Below, piece after piece: positions 30,310-42,246 of a stretch of 64,000 nt of DNA. Location: positions 2,294,001-2,358,000 of the forward strand of contig NZ_CP046913.1 of NCBI RefSeq assembly GCF_009789675.1, written 5' to 3'. Numbering within the stretch: position 1 is the first letter of the stretch; every line of letters starts with the position of its first letter. The notes beneath the pieces are model-generated. The model worked only from the letters and a program-made list of their open reading frames with translations. It ran no database searches and had not been told where the DNA came from. The position numbers and the translations under genes were made by a program. The stretch comes from Paraburkholderia acidisoli (lineage in GTDB: Bacteria > Pseudomonadota > Gammaproteobacteria > Burkholderiales > Burkholderiaceae).

Positions 30310-31521
30310 CTACAGCAGTTCGACGCCCATCGCCGTGGCCTCGCCCCCGCCGATGCACAGCGTCGCCACGCCGCGCTTGCCGCCGCGCGCGCGCAACGCG
30401 CCGATCAGCGTGACGAGAATGCGCGCGCCGGAGGCGCCGATGGGATGCCCGAGCGCGCACGCGCCGCCGTTCACGTTGACCTTGTCGTGCGGCAGATCGT
30501 GCGCTTTCATCGCGGCCATCGTGACCACGGCGAAGGCCTCGTTGATCTCGAAGAGGTCGACATCGCCCGCCTCCCAGCCGGTTTTCCCGAACAGCTTCGC
30601 GATCGCGCCGACGGGCGCCGTGGTGAACTTCGACGGCTCCTGCGCGAAAGTCGCATGGCCGGTCACGCGCGCGAGCGGCGTGACGCCCAGACGTTTGGCC
30701 GTGGATTCGCGCATCATCACGAGCGCCGCCGCGCCATCCGAAATCGACGACGAATTCGCGGCCGTGACCGTGCCGGTTTTGCTGAACGCCGGCTTGAGCG
30801 TGGGGATCTTGTCGGGCCTGGCCTTGAACGGTTGCTCGTCGCGCTCGATGGTGGTTTCCCCCGCGCGCGACGTGACCTTCACCGGCGCGATTTCCCAGCC
30901 GAACGAGCCATCTTCGTTGGCGCGTTTCGCGCGCTCGAGCGATTCGATCGCGAACGCGTCCTGGCGCTCGCGCGAGAAGTCGTATTCGCCCGCGCATTCC
31001 TCGGCGAACGTGCCCATCAGACGGCCTTTGTCGTAGGCGTCTTCGAGGCCGTCGAGGAACATGTGGTCGAGCACCTGGCCATGGCCCATGCGCATGCCCG
31101 CGCGCGCCTTGGGCAGCAGATACGGCGCATTCGACATGCTTTCCATGCCGCCCGCCACGATCACGTCGACGGAACCGGCGCGCAGCATGTCGTGCGCGAA
31201 CATGGCCGCGCGCATGCCGGAGCCGCACATCTTGTTGACGGTGGTCGCGCCCGCCGCGAGCGGCAAGCCCGCGCCCAGCGCCGCCTGACGCGCGGGCGCC
31301 TGGCCCTGCCCCGCGGGCAGCACGCAGCCCATCACCACTTCGTCGATCTGCTCCGGCTTCAGGCCCGCGCGCTCGACCGCCGCGGCGATCGCGGCCGCGC
31401 CCAGTTCGGGCGCCGTGAGCGAGGCGAAATCGCCCTGAAAACCGGCCATCGGCGTACGTGCCGCCGCGACGATCACGACGGCGTCCTGATCCTGTTCCTG
31501 TTTGCGTGCTGTCTCACTCAT
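30310..31521 (-). CDS. Acetyl-CoA C-acyltransferase (thiolase)
   Basis: 403 aa thiolase that cleaves 3-ketoacyl-CoA or condenses acetyl-CoA. The acylated cysteine is Cys99 in VNKMCGSGMRAAM. The second site ALGHPIGASGARILV has the His, and CIGGGEATAMGVELL at the end has the general-base Cys. A polar N-terminal extension MSETARKQEQDQD precedes the first strand. With the adjacent MerR regulator of the branched-chain amino-acid/fatty-acid type, a role in acyl-CoA breakdown is likely. Its exact chain length is not clear. Confidence 0.9.
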   Translation of the reverse strand: MSETARKQEQDQDAVVIVAAARTPMAGFQGDFASLTAPELGAAAIAAAVERAGLKPEQIDEVVMGCVLPAGQGQAPARQAALGAGLPLAAGATTVNKMCGSGMRAAMFAHDMLRAGSVDVIVAGGMESMSNAPYLLPKARAGMRMGHGQVLDHMFLDGLEDAYDKGRLMGTFAEECAGEYDFSRERQDAFAIESLERAKRANEDGSFGWEIAPVKVTSRAGETTIERDEQPFKARPDKIPTLKPAFSKTGTVTAANSSSISDGAAALVMMRESTAKRLGVTPLARVTGHATFAQEPSKFTTAPVGAIAKLFGKTGWEAGDVDLFEINEAFAVVTMAAMKAHDLPHDKVNVNGGACALGHPIGASGARILVTLIGALRARGGKRGVATLCIGGGEATAMGVELL

Positions 31522-31611
31522 GGTGTCTCTCCTTCGATGGATGTCTCGAATGGGATGTCGATACCGCGTCTGCGGCGGCGCGCGGCGGCTTATGGCAGCG
31601 CGCGCGGTTTC

Positions 31612-32013
31612 CTATGGCTTCGCGCCCGCCGTGGTCCGGTCGAGCAGCGTGCGCGCCTGCGCTTCGTACTGCGCGAGGTCTTCGAGTGTCGCGTCGAGGT
31701 CGGCGCGCTGGCGTTCGAGAATCTCGCGGTGATGCACGACCGTGTCGAGAAACGCCTGAAGCTGCGGCAGCGTGTCGGTGGGCGATTCGTAGAGATCGAG
31801 CAGCGTGCGGATTTCCGAGAGCGTGAAGCCGAGGCGCTTGCCGCGCAGCGTGAGCTTCAGCCGCGTGCGATCGCGCCCCGAAAACACGCGCCGCAACCCG
31901 CTCGCGCCCTCGCGGCTCGGTGCAAGCAAGCCCTGATCTTCGTAAAAGCGGATCGCGCGCGGCGTCACGTCGAATTCGCGGGCAAGCTCGGTGATCGTGT
32001 ACTGGGTCGTCAT
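31612..32013 (-). CDS. MerR-family transcriptional regulator (LiuR-like)
   Basis: 133 aa. Residues 5-75 form the winged helix of the MerR family, with YTITELAREFDVTPRAIRFYEDQGLLAP, then a coiled-coil dimerisation helix, and no cysteine-based metal site. The N-terminus closely resembles LiuR-type regulators that control branched-chain amino acid and acyl-CoA breakdown. It is upstream of the thiolase gene on the same strand and divergent from the metallo-hydrolase gene. An imperfect dyad in the intervening DNA (32074-32091) is a likely binding site. Confidence 0.88.
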   Translation of the reverse strand: MTTQYTITELAREFDVTPRAIRFYEDQGLLAPSREGASGLRRVFSGRDRTRLKLTLRGKRLGFTLSEIRTLLDLYESPTDTLPQLQAFLDTVVHHREILERQRADLDATLEDLAQYEAQARTLLDRTTAGAKP

Positions 32014-32073
32014 GGTCGGGCGATGAAGCGTGTGGGACGTCGCCGGCACGATGGCGCGAGCGGCGATAGAATC

Positions 32074-32091
32074 GACGTTTACGTTATCGTC
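32074..32091. promoter_or_regulatory. Candidate MerR/LiuR operator in divergent promoter
   Basis: GACGTTTACGTTATCGTC has nine-base arms (GACGtTtAC / GTtAtCGTC) matching at seven of nine positions. On the minus strand it follows directly after TTGA(CG), so it occupies the promoter spacer, which is where MerR-family proteins bind. It lies 60 bp before the regulator start and 105 bp before the hydrolase start. Confidence 0.5.
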
Positions 32092-32196
32092 AACCTGAGC
32101 GTTTCGCAACCCGGCTCGCCCCGGGACGCCCGACGATGCCGCCCCCATGGCAAAGACCGTCCACCCAGAACCCGAGACCACGAGAAGACGCCCGCA

Positions 32197-33267
32197 ATGA
32201 ACGCACTCGAACACCAGCTCGACTATCCCTTCGCCGACACGCTCCCCGAACCCGGTCACGTTTTCGAAGTCGCGCCGGGCGTGAAATGGCTGCGCATGCC
32301 GCTGCCGTTCGTGCTCGACCACATCAATCTGTGGCTGCTGCGCGACGAGATCGACGGCCAGCCGGGCTGGACCGTGATCGACTGCGGCATCACCGACGAC
32401 ACCATCAAGGCGCGCTGGGAAGACGTATTCGACGGCCAGCTCGAAGGCCTGCCGGTGCTGCGCGTGATCGTCACGCATTGTCATCCCGACCACATCGGCC
32501 TCGCGCACTGGATCTGCGCGGGCGGCGAGAAGCAGCGCTGGGACGTGCGCCTCTGGACCACGCACGGCGAGTACATGCAGGCGCGCGTGATGGCGTCCGG
32601 CGACGGCTCGAACGCGGGCGGCGAAGGCGCGGCGCGCCACTTCGCGCGTCACGGTCTCGCCGACGAAGCCGCGCTCGACAAGCTGCGCAATCGCCGCGAT
32701 TACTACAGCAAGCTCGTGCCGGCGCTGCCGCCGCAATACCGCCGGTTGCGCGAGGCGGACACGGTGCGGATCGGCGGGCGCGACTGGCAGGTCATCACCG
32801 GCTACGGCCATTCGCCGGAACACTGCGCGCTCTACAGCGCCGAAATCGACACGCTGATCTCGGGCGACATGGTGCTGCCGCGCATCTCGACCAATGTGTC
32901 CGTGTTCGACATGGAGCCCGAAGGCAATCCGCTCGGCCTGTATCTGCACTCGCTCGGCCGCTACGAAACGCTGCCCGAAGCCACGCTCGTGCTGCCCTCG
33001 CACGGCAAGCCGTTTCGCGGCGTGCGCACGCGTATCGCGCAACTGCGCGCGCACCACGACGCGCGCGTGGCCGAAGTCATGGAGGCCTGCGAGCGCGCGC
33101 CGCAAAGCGCCGCCGACATCGTGCCGCTCATGTTCAAGCGCCAGCTCGACATCCACCAGATGACGTTCGCGATGGGTGAGGCGCTCGCGCATCTGCATTT
33201 GCTGTGGCTCGCGGGCAAGCTCCAGCGTTCGACGGACGCCAACGGCGTGATTCGTTTCGCGCCTTGA
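32197..33267 (+). CDS. Metallo-beta-lactamase-fold hydrolase
   Basis: 356 aa from the ATG at 32197, with a GAGAAGA site. The metal-binding motif T-H-C-H-P-D-H lies at residues 93-99. A further His is in GYGHSPEHCALYS, Asp is in LISGDMVLPRISTN, and the last His is in VLPSHGKPF, completing a two-metal site. The C-terminal region about 270-356 is a helical extension typical of the BLACT/glyoxalase-II-like branch and often labelled winged-helix. Probable thioester or lactone hydrolase. Shares a divergent promoter with the LiuR-like gene, suggesting an acyl-CoA thioesterase role. Confidence 0.85.
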   Translation: MNALEHQLDYPFADTLPEPGHVFEVAPGVKWLRMPLPFVLDHINLWLLRDEIDGQPGWTVIDCGITDDTIKARWEDVFDGQLEGLPVLRVIVTHCHPDHIGLAHWICAGGEKQRWDVRLWTTHGEYMQARVMASGDGSNAGGEGAARHFARHGLADEAALDKLRNRRDYYSKLVPALPPQYRRLREADTVRIGGRDWQVITGYGHSPEHCALYSAEIDTLISGDMVLPRISTNVSVFDMEPEGNPLGLYLHSLGRYETLPEATLVLPSHGKPFRGVRTRIAQLRAHHDARVAEVMEACERAPQSAADIVPLMFKRQLDIHQMTFAMGEALAHLHLLWLAGKLQRSTDANGVIRFAP

Positions 33268-33312
33268 GCCGCGTGCCTCCGCGGTGAATCGGGCGCACCT
33301 CGCATCGGCGTA

Positions 33313-33350
33313 ATAAAAAACGGGCGGCTCCCGGAAGAGACCGCCCGTTT
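33313..33350. terminator. Bidirectional terminator between MBL-fold hydrolase and lolA
   Basis: AAAAAACGGGCGG, 13-nt loop region, CCGCCCGTTT. On the minus strand the stem is followed by TTTTTTATT, so it ends lolA best. It also serves the plus-strand hydrolase. Confidence 0.82.
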
Positions 33351-33402
33351 GGCTTGCGGCAAGGCTTGCCGCGAAGCTCGATAGCAGCGCGATGCCAGCG
33401 CC

Positions 33403-34110
33403 TTAGTTGCCGCCGCCCGTGATCAGATCGGCGCCCTTGGGCCGCACGAACTTGAACGTGGTGGCCGGCAGCGACGGGTTCTTCTCGATGTTGGAGAACG
33501 TGAGCAGCGTCACGTTGCCGAACACGTCGTGCAGTTCCATGGCCTGCAGATTGCCGTCCTTGAAGCCGATGCCCACGCTCTTGAACTGCGTGTCGCGCGC
33601 CTTCGGAACCAGTTCGAGCCAGTCGATGCCGTTCTTCACGCCCGCGTCGGAGAGCGTGAAGTTCTTGTCGAGGTCGTTGCTGCCGAACAGGATCGCGGCC
33701 GGGCTCGCGCCGAGCGCGCCGCCGAGCTTGCGCTCGGTCACCTGGTTCAGGTCCTTGTCGTACACGTAGAGATTGTCGCCGTCAGACTGCAGCACCTGCT
33801 GATACGGCTTCTCGTACGACCACACGAACTTGCCGGGCCGCGCGAACACGAACGTGCCGCTCGACACCTTGGAATTGAGCGTGGCCGTGGCGACCGCGTC
33901 GCTCGCGTTCTTCGCGTTCGATTGCGGCTTGAGTTCGCGTTGCACGAAGCTGCCGCGCGCGGCGTGAACCTGCGAGACGAACTGCTTCAGTTGGTCGGTG
34001 CCGCTCGCGTACGCCTGCGAGACCATCAATACCGACGCGCCCGCCACCGCGAACAGGGCACGGCGCGCGAAGCGCTCGAAGCGGGTCGGAAGTCCAGCCG
34101 AAAACTGCAT
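33403..34110 (-). CDS. lolA: Outer-membrane lipoprotein carrier protein LolA
   Basis: 235 aa periplasmic chaperone that takes lipoproteins from the LolCDE complex to LolB. The N-terminal 36 residues have basic [25 protein letters not shown] with an AYA cleavage site. The mature start [21 protein letters not shown] is characteristic, as are [27 protein letters not shown] (the lipid-binding beta sheet) and the [17 protein letters not shown] end. It lies 49 bp after ftsK, as in E. coli. Confidence 0.94.
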   Translation of the reverse strand: MQFSAGLPTRFERFARRALFAVAGASVLMVSQAYASGTDQLKQFVSQVHAARGSFVQRELKPQSNAKNASDAVATATLNSKVSSGTFVFARPGKFVWSYEKPYQQVLQSDGDNLYVYDKDLNQVTERKLGGALGASPAAILFGSNDLDKNFTLSDAGVKNGIDWLELVPKARDTQFKSVGIGFKDGNLQAMELHDVFGNVTLLTFSNIEKNPSLPATTFKFVRPKGADLITGGGN

Positions 34111-34159
34111 CTATCGTTCTCCAAGAGGGAAATTCTGGGGCGCGGGTGATTCGCCGTGC

Positions 34160-36475
34160 TTACTCGCTGTCGCGCGTGGGCACGAGGATCTCGCGGTTGC
34201 CGCTCGACGACATCGCCGAAACCAGCCCCGACTGCTCCATCTGCTCCAGCAGCCGCGCAGCACGGTTATACCCGATGCGCAGATGCCGCTGCACGAGCGA
34301 GATCGACGCGCGCTTGTTCTTGATGACCACTTCGACGGCCTGATCGTAGAGCGGATCGGACTCGTCGCCGGTACCCGAAGCACTTGCCGTGCCTTCGTCG
34401 CCCTCGCCCGCCACGCCGCCTTCAAGCAGGCCCTCGATATAGTTCGGCTCGCCCTGCTCCTTGAGCTTGTCCACCACGCGGTGCACTTCCTCGTCGGAGA
34501 CGAACGCGCCGTGCACGCGCACCGGCAGACCCGAACCCGGCGGCAGATAGAGCATGTCGCCCATGCCGAGCAGCGACTCCGCGCCCATCTGGTCGAGAAT
34601 CGTGCGCGAGTCGATCTTCGACGACACCTGGAACGCCATGCGCGTGGGCACGTTGGCCTTGATGAGACCCGTGATGACGTCGACGGACGGCCGCTGCGTG
34701 GCGAGAATCAGGTGAATGCCGGCCGCGCGCGCCTTCTGCGCGATGCGCGCGATCAGCTCTTCGACCTTCTTGCCGACCACCATCATCAGGTCGGCGAGTT
34801 CGTCGATCACCACGACGATGTTCGGCAGCTTCGAGAGCGGTTCGGGGTCGTCGGGCGTGAGGCTGAACGGGTTCGGGATCTTCTCCTCGCGCTTGTTCGC
34901 TTCCTCGATCTTGTTGTTGAAGCCCGCGAGATTGCGCACACCCAGCTTGCTCATGAGCTTGTAGCGGCGCTCCATTTCCGCCACGGTCCAGTTCAGCGCG
35001 TTGCCGGCCTGGCGCATGTCGGTCACGACCGGACACAGCAGATGCGGAATGCCTTCGTAGACGCTCATTTCGAGCATCTTCGGGTCGATCAGGATCATGC
35101 GCACCTGTTCCGCGCTCGCCTTGTAGAGCAGCGAGAGGATCATGGCGTTGATGCCGACCGACTTGCCCGAACCGGTCGTGCCGGCCACCAGCAAGTGCGG
35201 CATTTTCGCGAGATCGGCGCACACCGGTTTGCCGCCGATGTCCTTGCCGAGCCCCATGGTGAGCGCCGAAGGCGCGTCGGCATAGACCGCCGAGCCGAGA
35301 ATTTCCGAAAGCCTCACGGTCTGGCGGCGCTGGTTCGGCAGTTCGAGCGCCATGAAATTCTTGCCCGGGATCGTTTCCACCACGCGAATCGACACGAGCG
35401 AGAGCGAACGCGCGAGATCCTTGGCGAGGTTGACGATCTGGCTGCCCTTCACGCCGGTGGCGGGCTCGATCTCGTAACGCGTGACAACCGGGCCCGGATA
35501 CGCGGCCACCACGGCCACGTCCACGCCGAAGTCCTTGAGCTTTTTCTCGATGAGACGCGAGGTAAATTCGAGCGTGTCGTCGGAGATGGTTTCCTGGGTC
35601 GCGGGCGCGGGGTCGAGCAGCGAGATCGCGGGCAGCGTGGAGTCGCCCGGCAGATCCGTGAAGAGCGGCACCTGGCGCTCTTTCTCCACGCGCTCGGAGC
35701 GCTGCGGCGTGACCACGGGCGGCACGATCGTGACCGGCTCGTGTTCCTCGATCTTCACGCGGCCGCGCTCGACCTTGCCTTCGCGCTTGACCGCGGCGGC
35801 CTCGCCGAGCTTGCGGTCGCGGCCGGCCTCGCGGCGCAGCTTGGCCATGGTCACGGCGTTGATGATCGATTCGCCGACTTTTTCGGCGACGGTGAGCCAC
35901 GAGAAACGGAAGTACAGCGACAGGCCGATCGCGAGCGCGAGCAGCATGGCGAGCGTGCCGCCCGTGAAGCCGAGCGCGTGCGACACGCCGCGCGCGACCG
36001 CCGAGCCGACCACGCCGCCCGGGTCGGCGGGCAACTGGACCTTGAGCGACCACATGCGCAGCGCCTCGATGCCGCAGCACGAGAGCAGCACGAGCGCGAA
36101 CGCGAAGGCCTCGGCGATCCAGGTGATGTCGCGCGGCTTGTCTTCGTCGTCCTCGGCAGCGGTCTCGCGATGCGTGATGCGCCGGTAGTTCGCCGAAATG
36201 AAGCGCCCGAGCAGCACGACCCACCAGTACGCGGAAAGACCGAACAGCAGCAGCAGGATGTCGGCGATGCGCGCGCCCACGCGGCCCGCCCAGTTGGCGA
36301 TGTGATCGACCTGCGCGGCGTGCGTCCAGCTCGGATCGTGGCGGCTGTAGCTGATGAGCGCCATCAGCAGGAACACGCCGAGCGCGACCTGCAAAATCCA
36401 GCGGATTTCGGTGAAAAGGCGCGACATGCGATGCGGCAATGCCTGCGCCTGCGCGGAAAAAGGAGCTTTGGCCAT
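34160..36475 (-). CDS. ftsK: DNA translocase FtsK (short form)
   Basis: 771 aa septal DNA pump that clears chromosome termini during division. The first 200 residues contain about four membrane helices ([69 protein letters not shown]). A short linker, about 220-300, is much shorter than in the E. coli 1329-aa protein. The alpha-beta motor has Walker [17 protein letters not shown] and Walker [14 protein letters not shown]. The C-terminal gamma winged helix ([38 protein letters not shown]) reads KOPS DNA sites. Upstream of lolA, divergent from trxB. Confidence 0.96.
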   Translation of the reverse strand: MAKAPFSAQAQALPHRMSRLFTEIRWILQVALGVFLLMALISYSRHDPSWTHAAQVDHIANWAGRVGARIADILLLLFGLSAYWWVVLLGRFISANYRRITHRETAAEDDEDKPRDITWIAEAFAFALVLLSCCGIEALRMWSLKVQLPADPGGVVGSAVARGVSHALGFTGGTLAMLLALAIGLSLYFRFSWLTVAEKVGESIINAVTMAKLRREAGRDRKLGEAAAVKREGKVERGRVKIEEHEPVTIVPPVVTPQRSERVEKERQVPLFTDLPGDSTLPAISLLDPAPATQETISDDTLEFTSRLIEKKLKDFGVDVAVVAAYPGPVVTRYEIEPATGVKGSQIVNLAKDLARSLSLVSIRVVETIPGKNFMALELPNQRRQTVRLSEILGSAVYADAPSALTMGLGKDIGGKPVCADLAKMPHLLVAGTTGSGKSVGINAMILSLLYKASAEQVRMILIDPKMLEMSVYEGIPHLLCPVVTDMRQAGNALNWTVAEMERRYKLMSKLGVRNLAGFNNKIEEANKREEKIPNPFSLTPDDPEPLSKLPNIVVVIDELADLMMVVGKKVEELIARIAQKARAAGIHLILATQRPSVDVITGLIKANVPTRMAFQVSSKIDSRTILDQMGAESLLGMGDMLYLPPGSGLPVRVHGAFVSDEEVHRVVDKLKEQGEPNYIEGLLEGGVAGEGDEGTASASGTGDESDPLYDQAVEVVIKNKRASISLVQRHLRIGYNRAARLLEQMEQSGLVSAMSSSGNREILVPTRDSE

Positions 36476-37908
<1,433 letters not shown>

Positions 37909-37980
37909 GCGGCGCTATCGCGCGCGTCGGGCCGTGGCGTCGCCGGACGACGGCGCTGGCCTGGAGCGCGGCGAATCGTA

Positions 37981-38032
37981 GTGAATCGCGGCGGTGAATC
38001 GTGGCAATGAATCGCGGCGATGAATCGCGGCG
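37981..38032 (+). repeat. Tandem 13-bp repeat, four units
   Basis: Four consecutive copies of RTGAATCGYGGCR, two of them identical (ATGAATCGCGGCG), preceded by a degenerate half-copy. In the 391-bp gap between trxB and the Smr gene. Confidence 0.75.
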
Positions 38033-38118
38033 ATGAGCAGCGCAAGCGGGCACGCCGCCGCGCGCGAGACGCAGAGGGCCGTGGCCAGCCAGGCCGACGG
38101 CCCTTTTGCTTTCAAACC

Positions 38119-38171
38119 GTGGCTTCGAACCCGCGGTTTTGAACCTGCGGCTTTGAACCTGCGGCTTGGGA
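38119..38171 (+). repeat. Degenerate 14-bp tandem repeat
   Basis: About four copies of GCGGCTTTGAACCT with substitutions, in the same trxB-smr gap. The remainder of the 37909-38299 gap is GC-rich, with an additional GGACGAGAC direct repeat at about 38216-38240. No gene seen. Confidence 0.6.
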
Positions 38172-38299
38172 GCCCGGGCTTTTGCACTTCGGCCGTCGGC
38201 CCAGGCCGCACCATCGGGACGAGACTCAGGACGAGACCCAGGACGCGACCCGCGCGCCACGCGTGCCGCCCTCACGAGAGTTTTTCAGCGCAACCTGTC

Positions 38300-39070
38300 A
38301 TGCCCAAGAACAAGCCCCATCCGGGCGAGCCGCGCCGCGCCGCGCCCGCGCGACCTGCGCCGCCACCCACCCCCGATCCGCAGGAACTCGCGCAAGCCGC
38401 CAGCGCGCAGTCGGGGTTCGCCGGACTCGGCAGCCTGCGCGACGCGCTTAAAGTGCAGACGCGCCAACGCGAACGCGAGCGCGCGATCGAGAAAGCCGCG
38501 CGCACCGAAGCCGCTGCGGACAGCGACCTGTTTCGCCGCGAGATCGGTTCGGTCGCGCCGCTCAAGCCGCCCATGCGTGCGCTGCCGCGCCGCGAGGCGC
38601 CCGTGCCGCTGCCGCTGCAAACGCGCCTCGATGAACAGGCCGTGCTGCACGAAGCGATCTCCGACGACTTCGATCCCGAGGCGTATCTCGACACCAGCGA
38701 CTCGCTGTTCTATCACCGCCCCGGCGTGAGCGCCGAAGTCGTGAAGAAGCTGCGGCGCGGCGCGTGGATCGTGCAGGCGCAGCTCGACCTGCACGGCCTG
38801 CGCCGCGAGGAAGCCCGCGAGGCGCTGCAGAACTTCATCCGCGAAGCGGGCAAGCGCGGGCTGCGCTGCGTGCGCGTGATCCACGGCAAGGGGCTGGGTT
38901 CGGTCGGCAAGGAACCCGTGCTCAAGGGCAAGGTGCGCGCGTGGCTCGTGCAGAAGGAAGAAGTGATCGCGTTTTGCGAGGCGCGTCCGCACGACGGCGG
39001 CGCGGGCGCGGTGCTCGTGTTGTTACAGCCGCACTCGCATTCCCACGCGCAGCCTCGGCAGTCGCCCTGA
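38300..39070 (+). CDS. Smr/MutS2-domain protein
   Basis: 256 aa from the ATG at 38300. The first 170 residues are a Pro/Ala/Arg-rich, probably flexible region with RQRERERAIEKAARTEA. The Smr domain covers about 170-250: AQLDLHGLRREEAREALQNFI at the start and CVRVIHGKGLGSVG with the conserved HGKG. Stand-alone Smr proteins are nicking or RNA-cleaving nucleases. In E. coli the homologue SmrB acts on mRNA at collided ribosomes. Which activity applies here is not decided by the sequence. Follows trxB on the same strand. Confidence 0.87.
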   Translation: MPKNKPHPGEPRRAAPARPAPPPTPDPQELAQAASAQSGFAGLGSLRDALKVQTRQRERERAIEKAARTEAAADSDLFRREIGSVAPLKPPMRALPRREAPVPLPLQTRLDEQAVLHEAISDDFDPEAYLDTSDSLFYHRPGVSAEVVKKLRRGAWIVQAQLDLHGLRREEAREALQNFIREAGKRGLRCVRVIHGKGLGSVGKEPVLKGKVRAWLVQKEEVIAFCEARPHDGGAGAVLVLLQPHSHSHAQPRQSP

Positions 39071-39100
39071 CACCGCGCCGCGAACTCGCGGCGCCCAAAG

Positions 39101-39138
39101 AAAAACCCCGCCGCTGCAACCGCAGCGCGGGGTTTTTT
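39101..39138. terminator. Bidirectional terminator between smr and glucose ABC operon
   Basis: AAAAACCCCGCCGCTGC, loop AAC, CGCAGCGCGGGGTTTTTT. 11-bp stem with a single bulged C. A and T tracts on both strands, between convergent genes. Confidence 0.88.
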
Positions 39139-39166
39139 ATCGCCGCAAACGTGGAGTGCGCGACGC

Positions 39167-40285
<1,119 letters not shown>

Positions 40286-40325
40286 GCTATGAATCCTTTA
40301 ATCGAATGCGCGTTCTGTCGCGCAG

Positions 40326-41183
40326 TTAGCCCTTCACCGCGCCCGCCGTGAGGCCGCGCACGAAATAGCGGCCGGCGATCACGTAGACGAGCAGCGTGGG
40401 CAGCGCGGCGATGATCGCGCCGGCCATGTCGACGTTGTATTCCTTCACGCCCGTGGACGTGTTCACGAGATTGTTCAGCGCGACCGTGATCGGCATCGAA
40501 TCGACGCCCGAGAACACGATGCCGAACAGGAAGTCATTCCAGATCTGCGTGAATTGCCAGATCAGGCACACCATGAAGATGGGCAACGAGAGCGGCATCA
40601 TGATCTTGCTGAAGATCGTGAAGAAGCCGGCCCCGTCGATCCGCGCGGCCTTCACGAGTTCGGCCGGCACGCTCACGTAGAAGTTGCGGAAGAACATGGT
40701 GGTGAAGGCGATACCGTAGACCACGTGCACCAGCACCAGACCGCCGATCGTGTTCGAGAGGCCGAAATAACCTTCCACGCGCGCCATCGGCAGAAGAATG
40801 GCCTGGAACGGAATGAAGCAGCCCACGAGCAGCATCGTGAACAGCGCGTCCGCGCCACGAAAGCGCCAGTGCGTGAGCACGTAGCCGTTGAACGCGCCGA
40901 TGATCGACGAGATCAGCACGGCCGGGATCACCATCTTCACGGAGTTCATGAAGAACGGCTGCATGCCGTCGCAGCGCACGCCGGTACAGGCTTCGCTCCA
41001 CGCCTTGATCCACGGCGCGAAGGTCGGGCTCGTGGGCAGCGTGAGCATGTTGCCCGTGTGAATCTGGTCGAGCGACTTGAACGACGTCGACAGCATCACG
41101 TAGAGCGGGAACAGGAAGTACAACGCGAACAGGATCAGCGCCGCATAGACGAACACGCGGCTCAGCTTCATCTTAGGCTGCAT
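40326..41183 (-). CDS. gtsC: Glucose-type ABC transporter permease (GtsC-like)
   Basis: 285 aa inner-membrane subunit with six hydrophobic segments, beginning MKLSRVFVYAALILFALYFLFPLYVMLSTSF. The EAA-type loop for contact with the ATPase is LVKAARIDGAGFFTIFSKIMMPLSLP. The long periplasmic CTGVRCDGMQPFF loop with two cysteines is notable. Starts 11 bp inside the end of gtsB. The symbol is given by analogy with the Pseudomonas glucose transporter and by the neighbouring glucose genes. Confidence 0.88.
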   Translation of the reverse strand: MQPKMKLSRVFVYAALILFALYFLFPLYVMLSTSFKSLDQIHTGNMLTLPTSPTFAPWIKAWSEACTGVRCDGMQPFFMNSVKMVIPAVLISSIIGAFNGYVLTHWRFRGADALFTMLLVGCFIPFQAILLPMARVEGYFGLSNTIGGLVLVHVVYGIAFTTMFFRNFYVSVPAELVKAARIDGAGFFTIFSKIMMPLSLPIFMVCLIWQFTQIWNDFLFGIVFSGVDSMPITVALNNLVNTSTGVKEYNVDMAGAIIAALPTLLVYVIAGRYFVRGLTAGAVKG

Positions 41184-42114
41184 TGCGCGTGCTCCTCGAT
41201 TCCAGATACATGAGCGGCACGAGCACGGCCACCACCGTTGCGAGCATCATCATCGACGAGGCCGCGCCGACGCCGAGCTGCCCGCGATTGAACGAAAACG
41301 TGTACATGAAGATGGCCGGCAGCGAAGACGACGTGCCCGGACCGCCCGCGGTGAGCGCCACCACGAGGTCGAACGTCTTGATCGTGATGTGGCAGAGAAT
41401 GAGCAGCACCGAGAAAAACACCGGACGCATGCTCGGAATGACGATCTTGCGGTAGATCGTGGGCAGCGTCGCGCCGTCGACCTGGGCCGCCTTGAAGATT
41501 TCCGCGTCCACGCCGCGCAGGCCCGCGAGGAACAGCGCCATGCAGAAGCCCGTGGACTGCCACACCGCCGCGACCACGATACAGAAAATGGCCTTGTCCG
41601 GGTCGTTGAGCCAGTCGAGCTGGAAACTCGTCCAGCCCCACTGGTGCAGCACCTGCTGGATGCCGAGGTCGGGGTTGAAGATCCACTGCCATGCCGTGCC
41701 CGTCACGATGTACGAGAGCGCCATCGGATAGAGGAACACCGCGCGCAGCGCGCCTTCCTGGCGGATCTGCTGGTCGAGCAGGATCGCGAGCAACAGCCCG
41801 AGGACCACGCAGATCGCGATGAACGGAATGCCGAACCAGCCGAGGTTCTGCGCCGACGTCCACCAGACGTCGTTGGAGAACAGCTCGCTGTAGCGGTCGA
41901 AGCCCGCGAAGTCGTAACGCGGCATCAGTCGCGAACTGGACAGCGACAGATAGCCGGTGACGAGAATGAAGCCGTAGACGAATACGATGCTGATCAGAAT
42001 GCTGGGTGAAAGCACCAGCTTCGGAATCCAGCGGTCTGCGAGCGCCGCCATCGGCGACGCGCGGCGTGGGGCAGGCGTGGCCGCCTTGCCGTTGCCGCTA
42101 AGAGAAGCAGTCAC
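41173..42114 (-). CDS. gtsB: Glucose-type ABC transporter permease (GtsB-like)
   Basis: 313 aa inner-membrane protein, GTG start at 42114 (VTASLSGNGKAATPAPRR). Six helices follow a polar N-terminus, the first being LVLSPSILISIVFVYGFILVTGYLSL. The EAA-like loop is EIFKAAQVDGATLPTIYRKIVIPSMRP. It forms the pore with the GtsC-like protein, with which it overlaps by 11 bp, so the two are co-translated. 132 bp after gtsA. Confidence 0.88.
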   Translation of the reverse strand: MTASLSGNGKAATPAPRRASPMAALADRWIPKLVLSPSILISIVFVYGFILVTGYLSLSSSRLMPRYDFAGFDRYSELFSNDVWWTSAQNLGWFGIPFIAICVVLGLLLAILLDQQIRQEGALRAVFLYPMALSYIVTGTAWQWIFNPDLGIQQVLHQWGWTSFQLDWLNDPDKAIFCIVVAAVWQSTGFCMALFLAGLRGVDAEIFKAAQVDGATLPTIYRKIVIPSMRPVFFSVLLILCHITIKTFDLVVALTAGGPGTSSSLPAIFMYTFSFNRGQLGVGAASSMMMLATVVAVLVPLMYLESRSTRNAA

Positions 42115-42246
42115 TGCGCAACTCCTGGTACGGAGCGAAACCGCGTGGGTTCCGCACGATGAGGGGGTTCGGTGGAACCGTGATGCCCGGGGCGCGCCGC
42201 GTACGGCGCGCCCCGCTTTACGACTGCATTGCTACCCGATCAAGAC

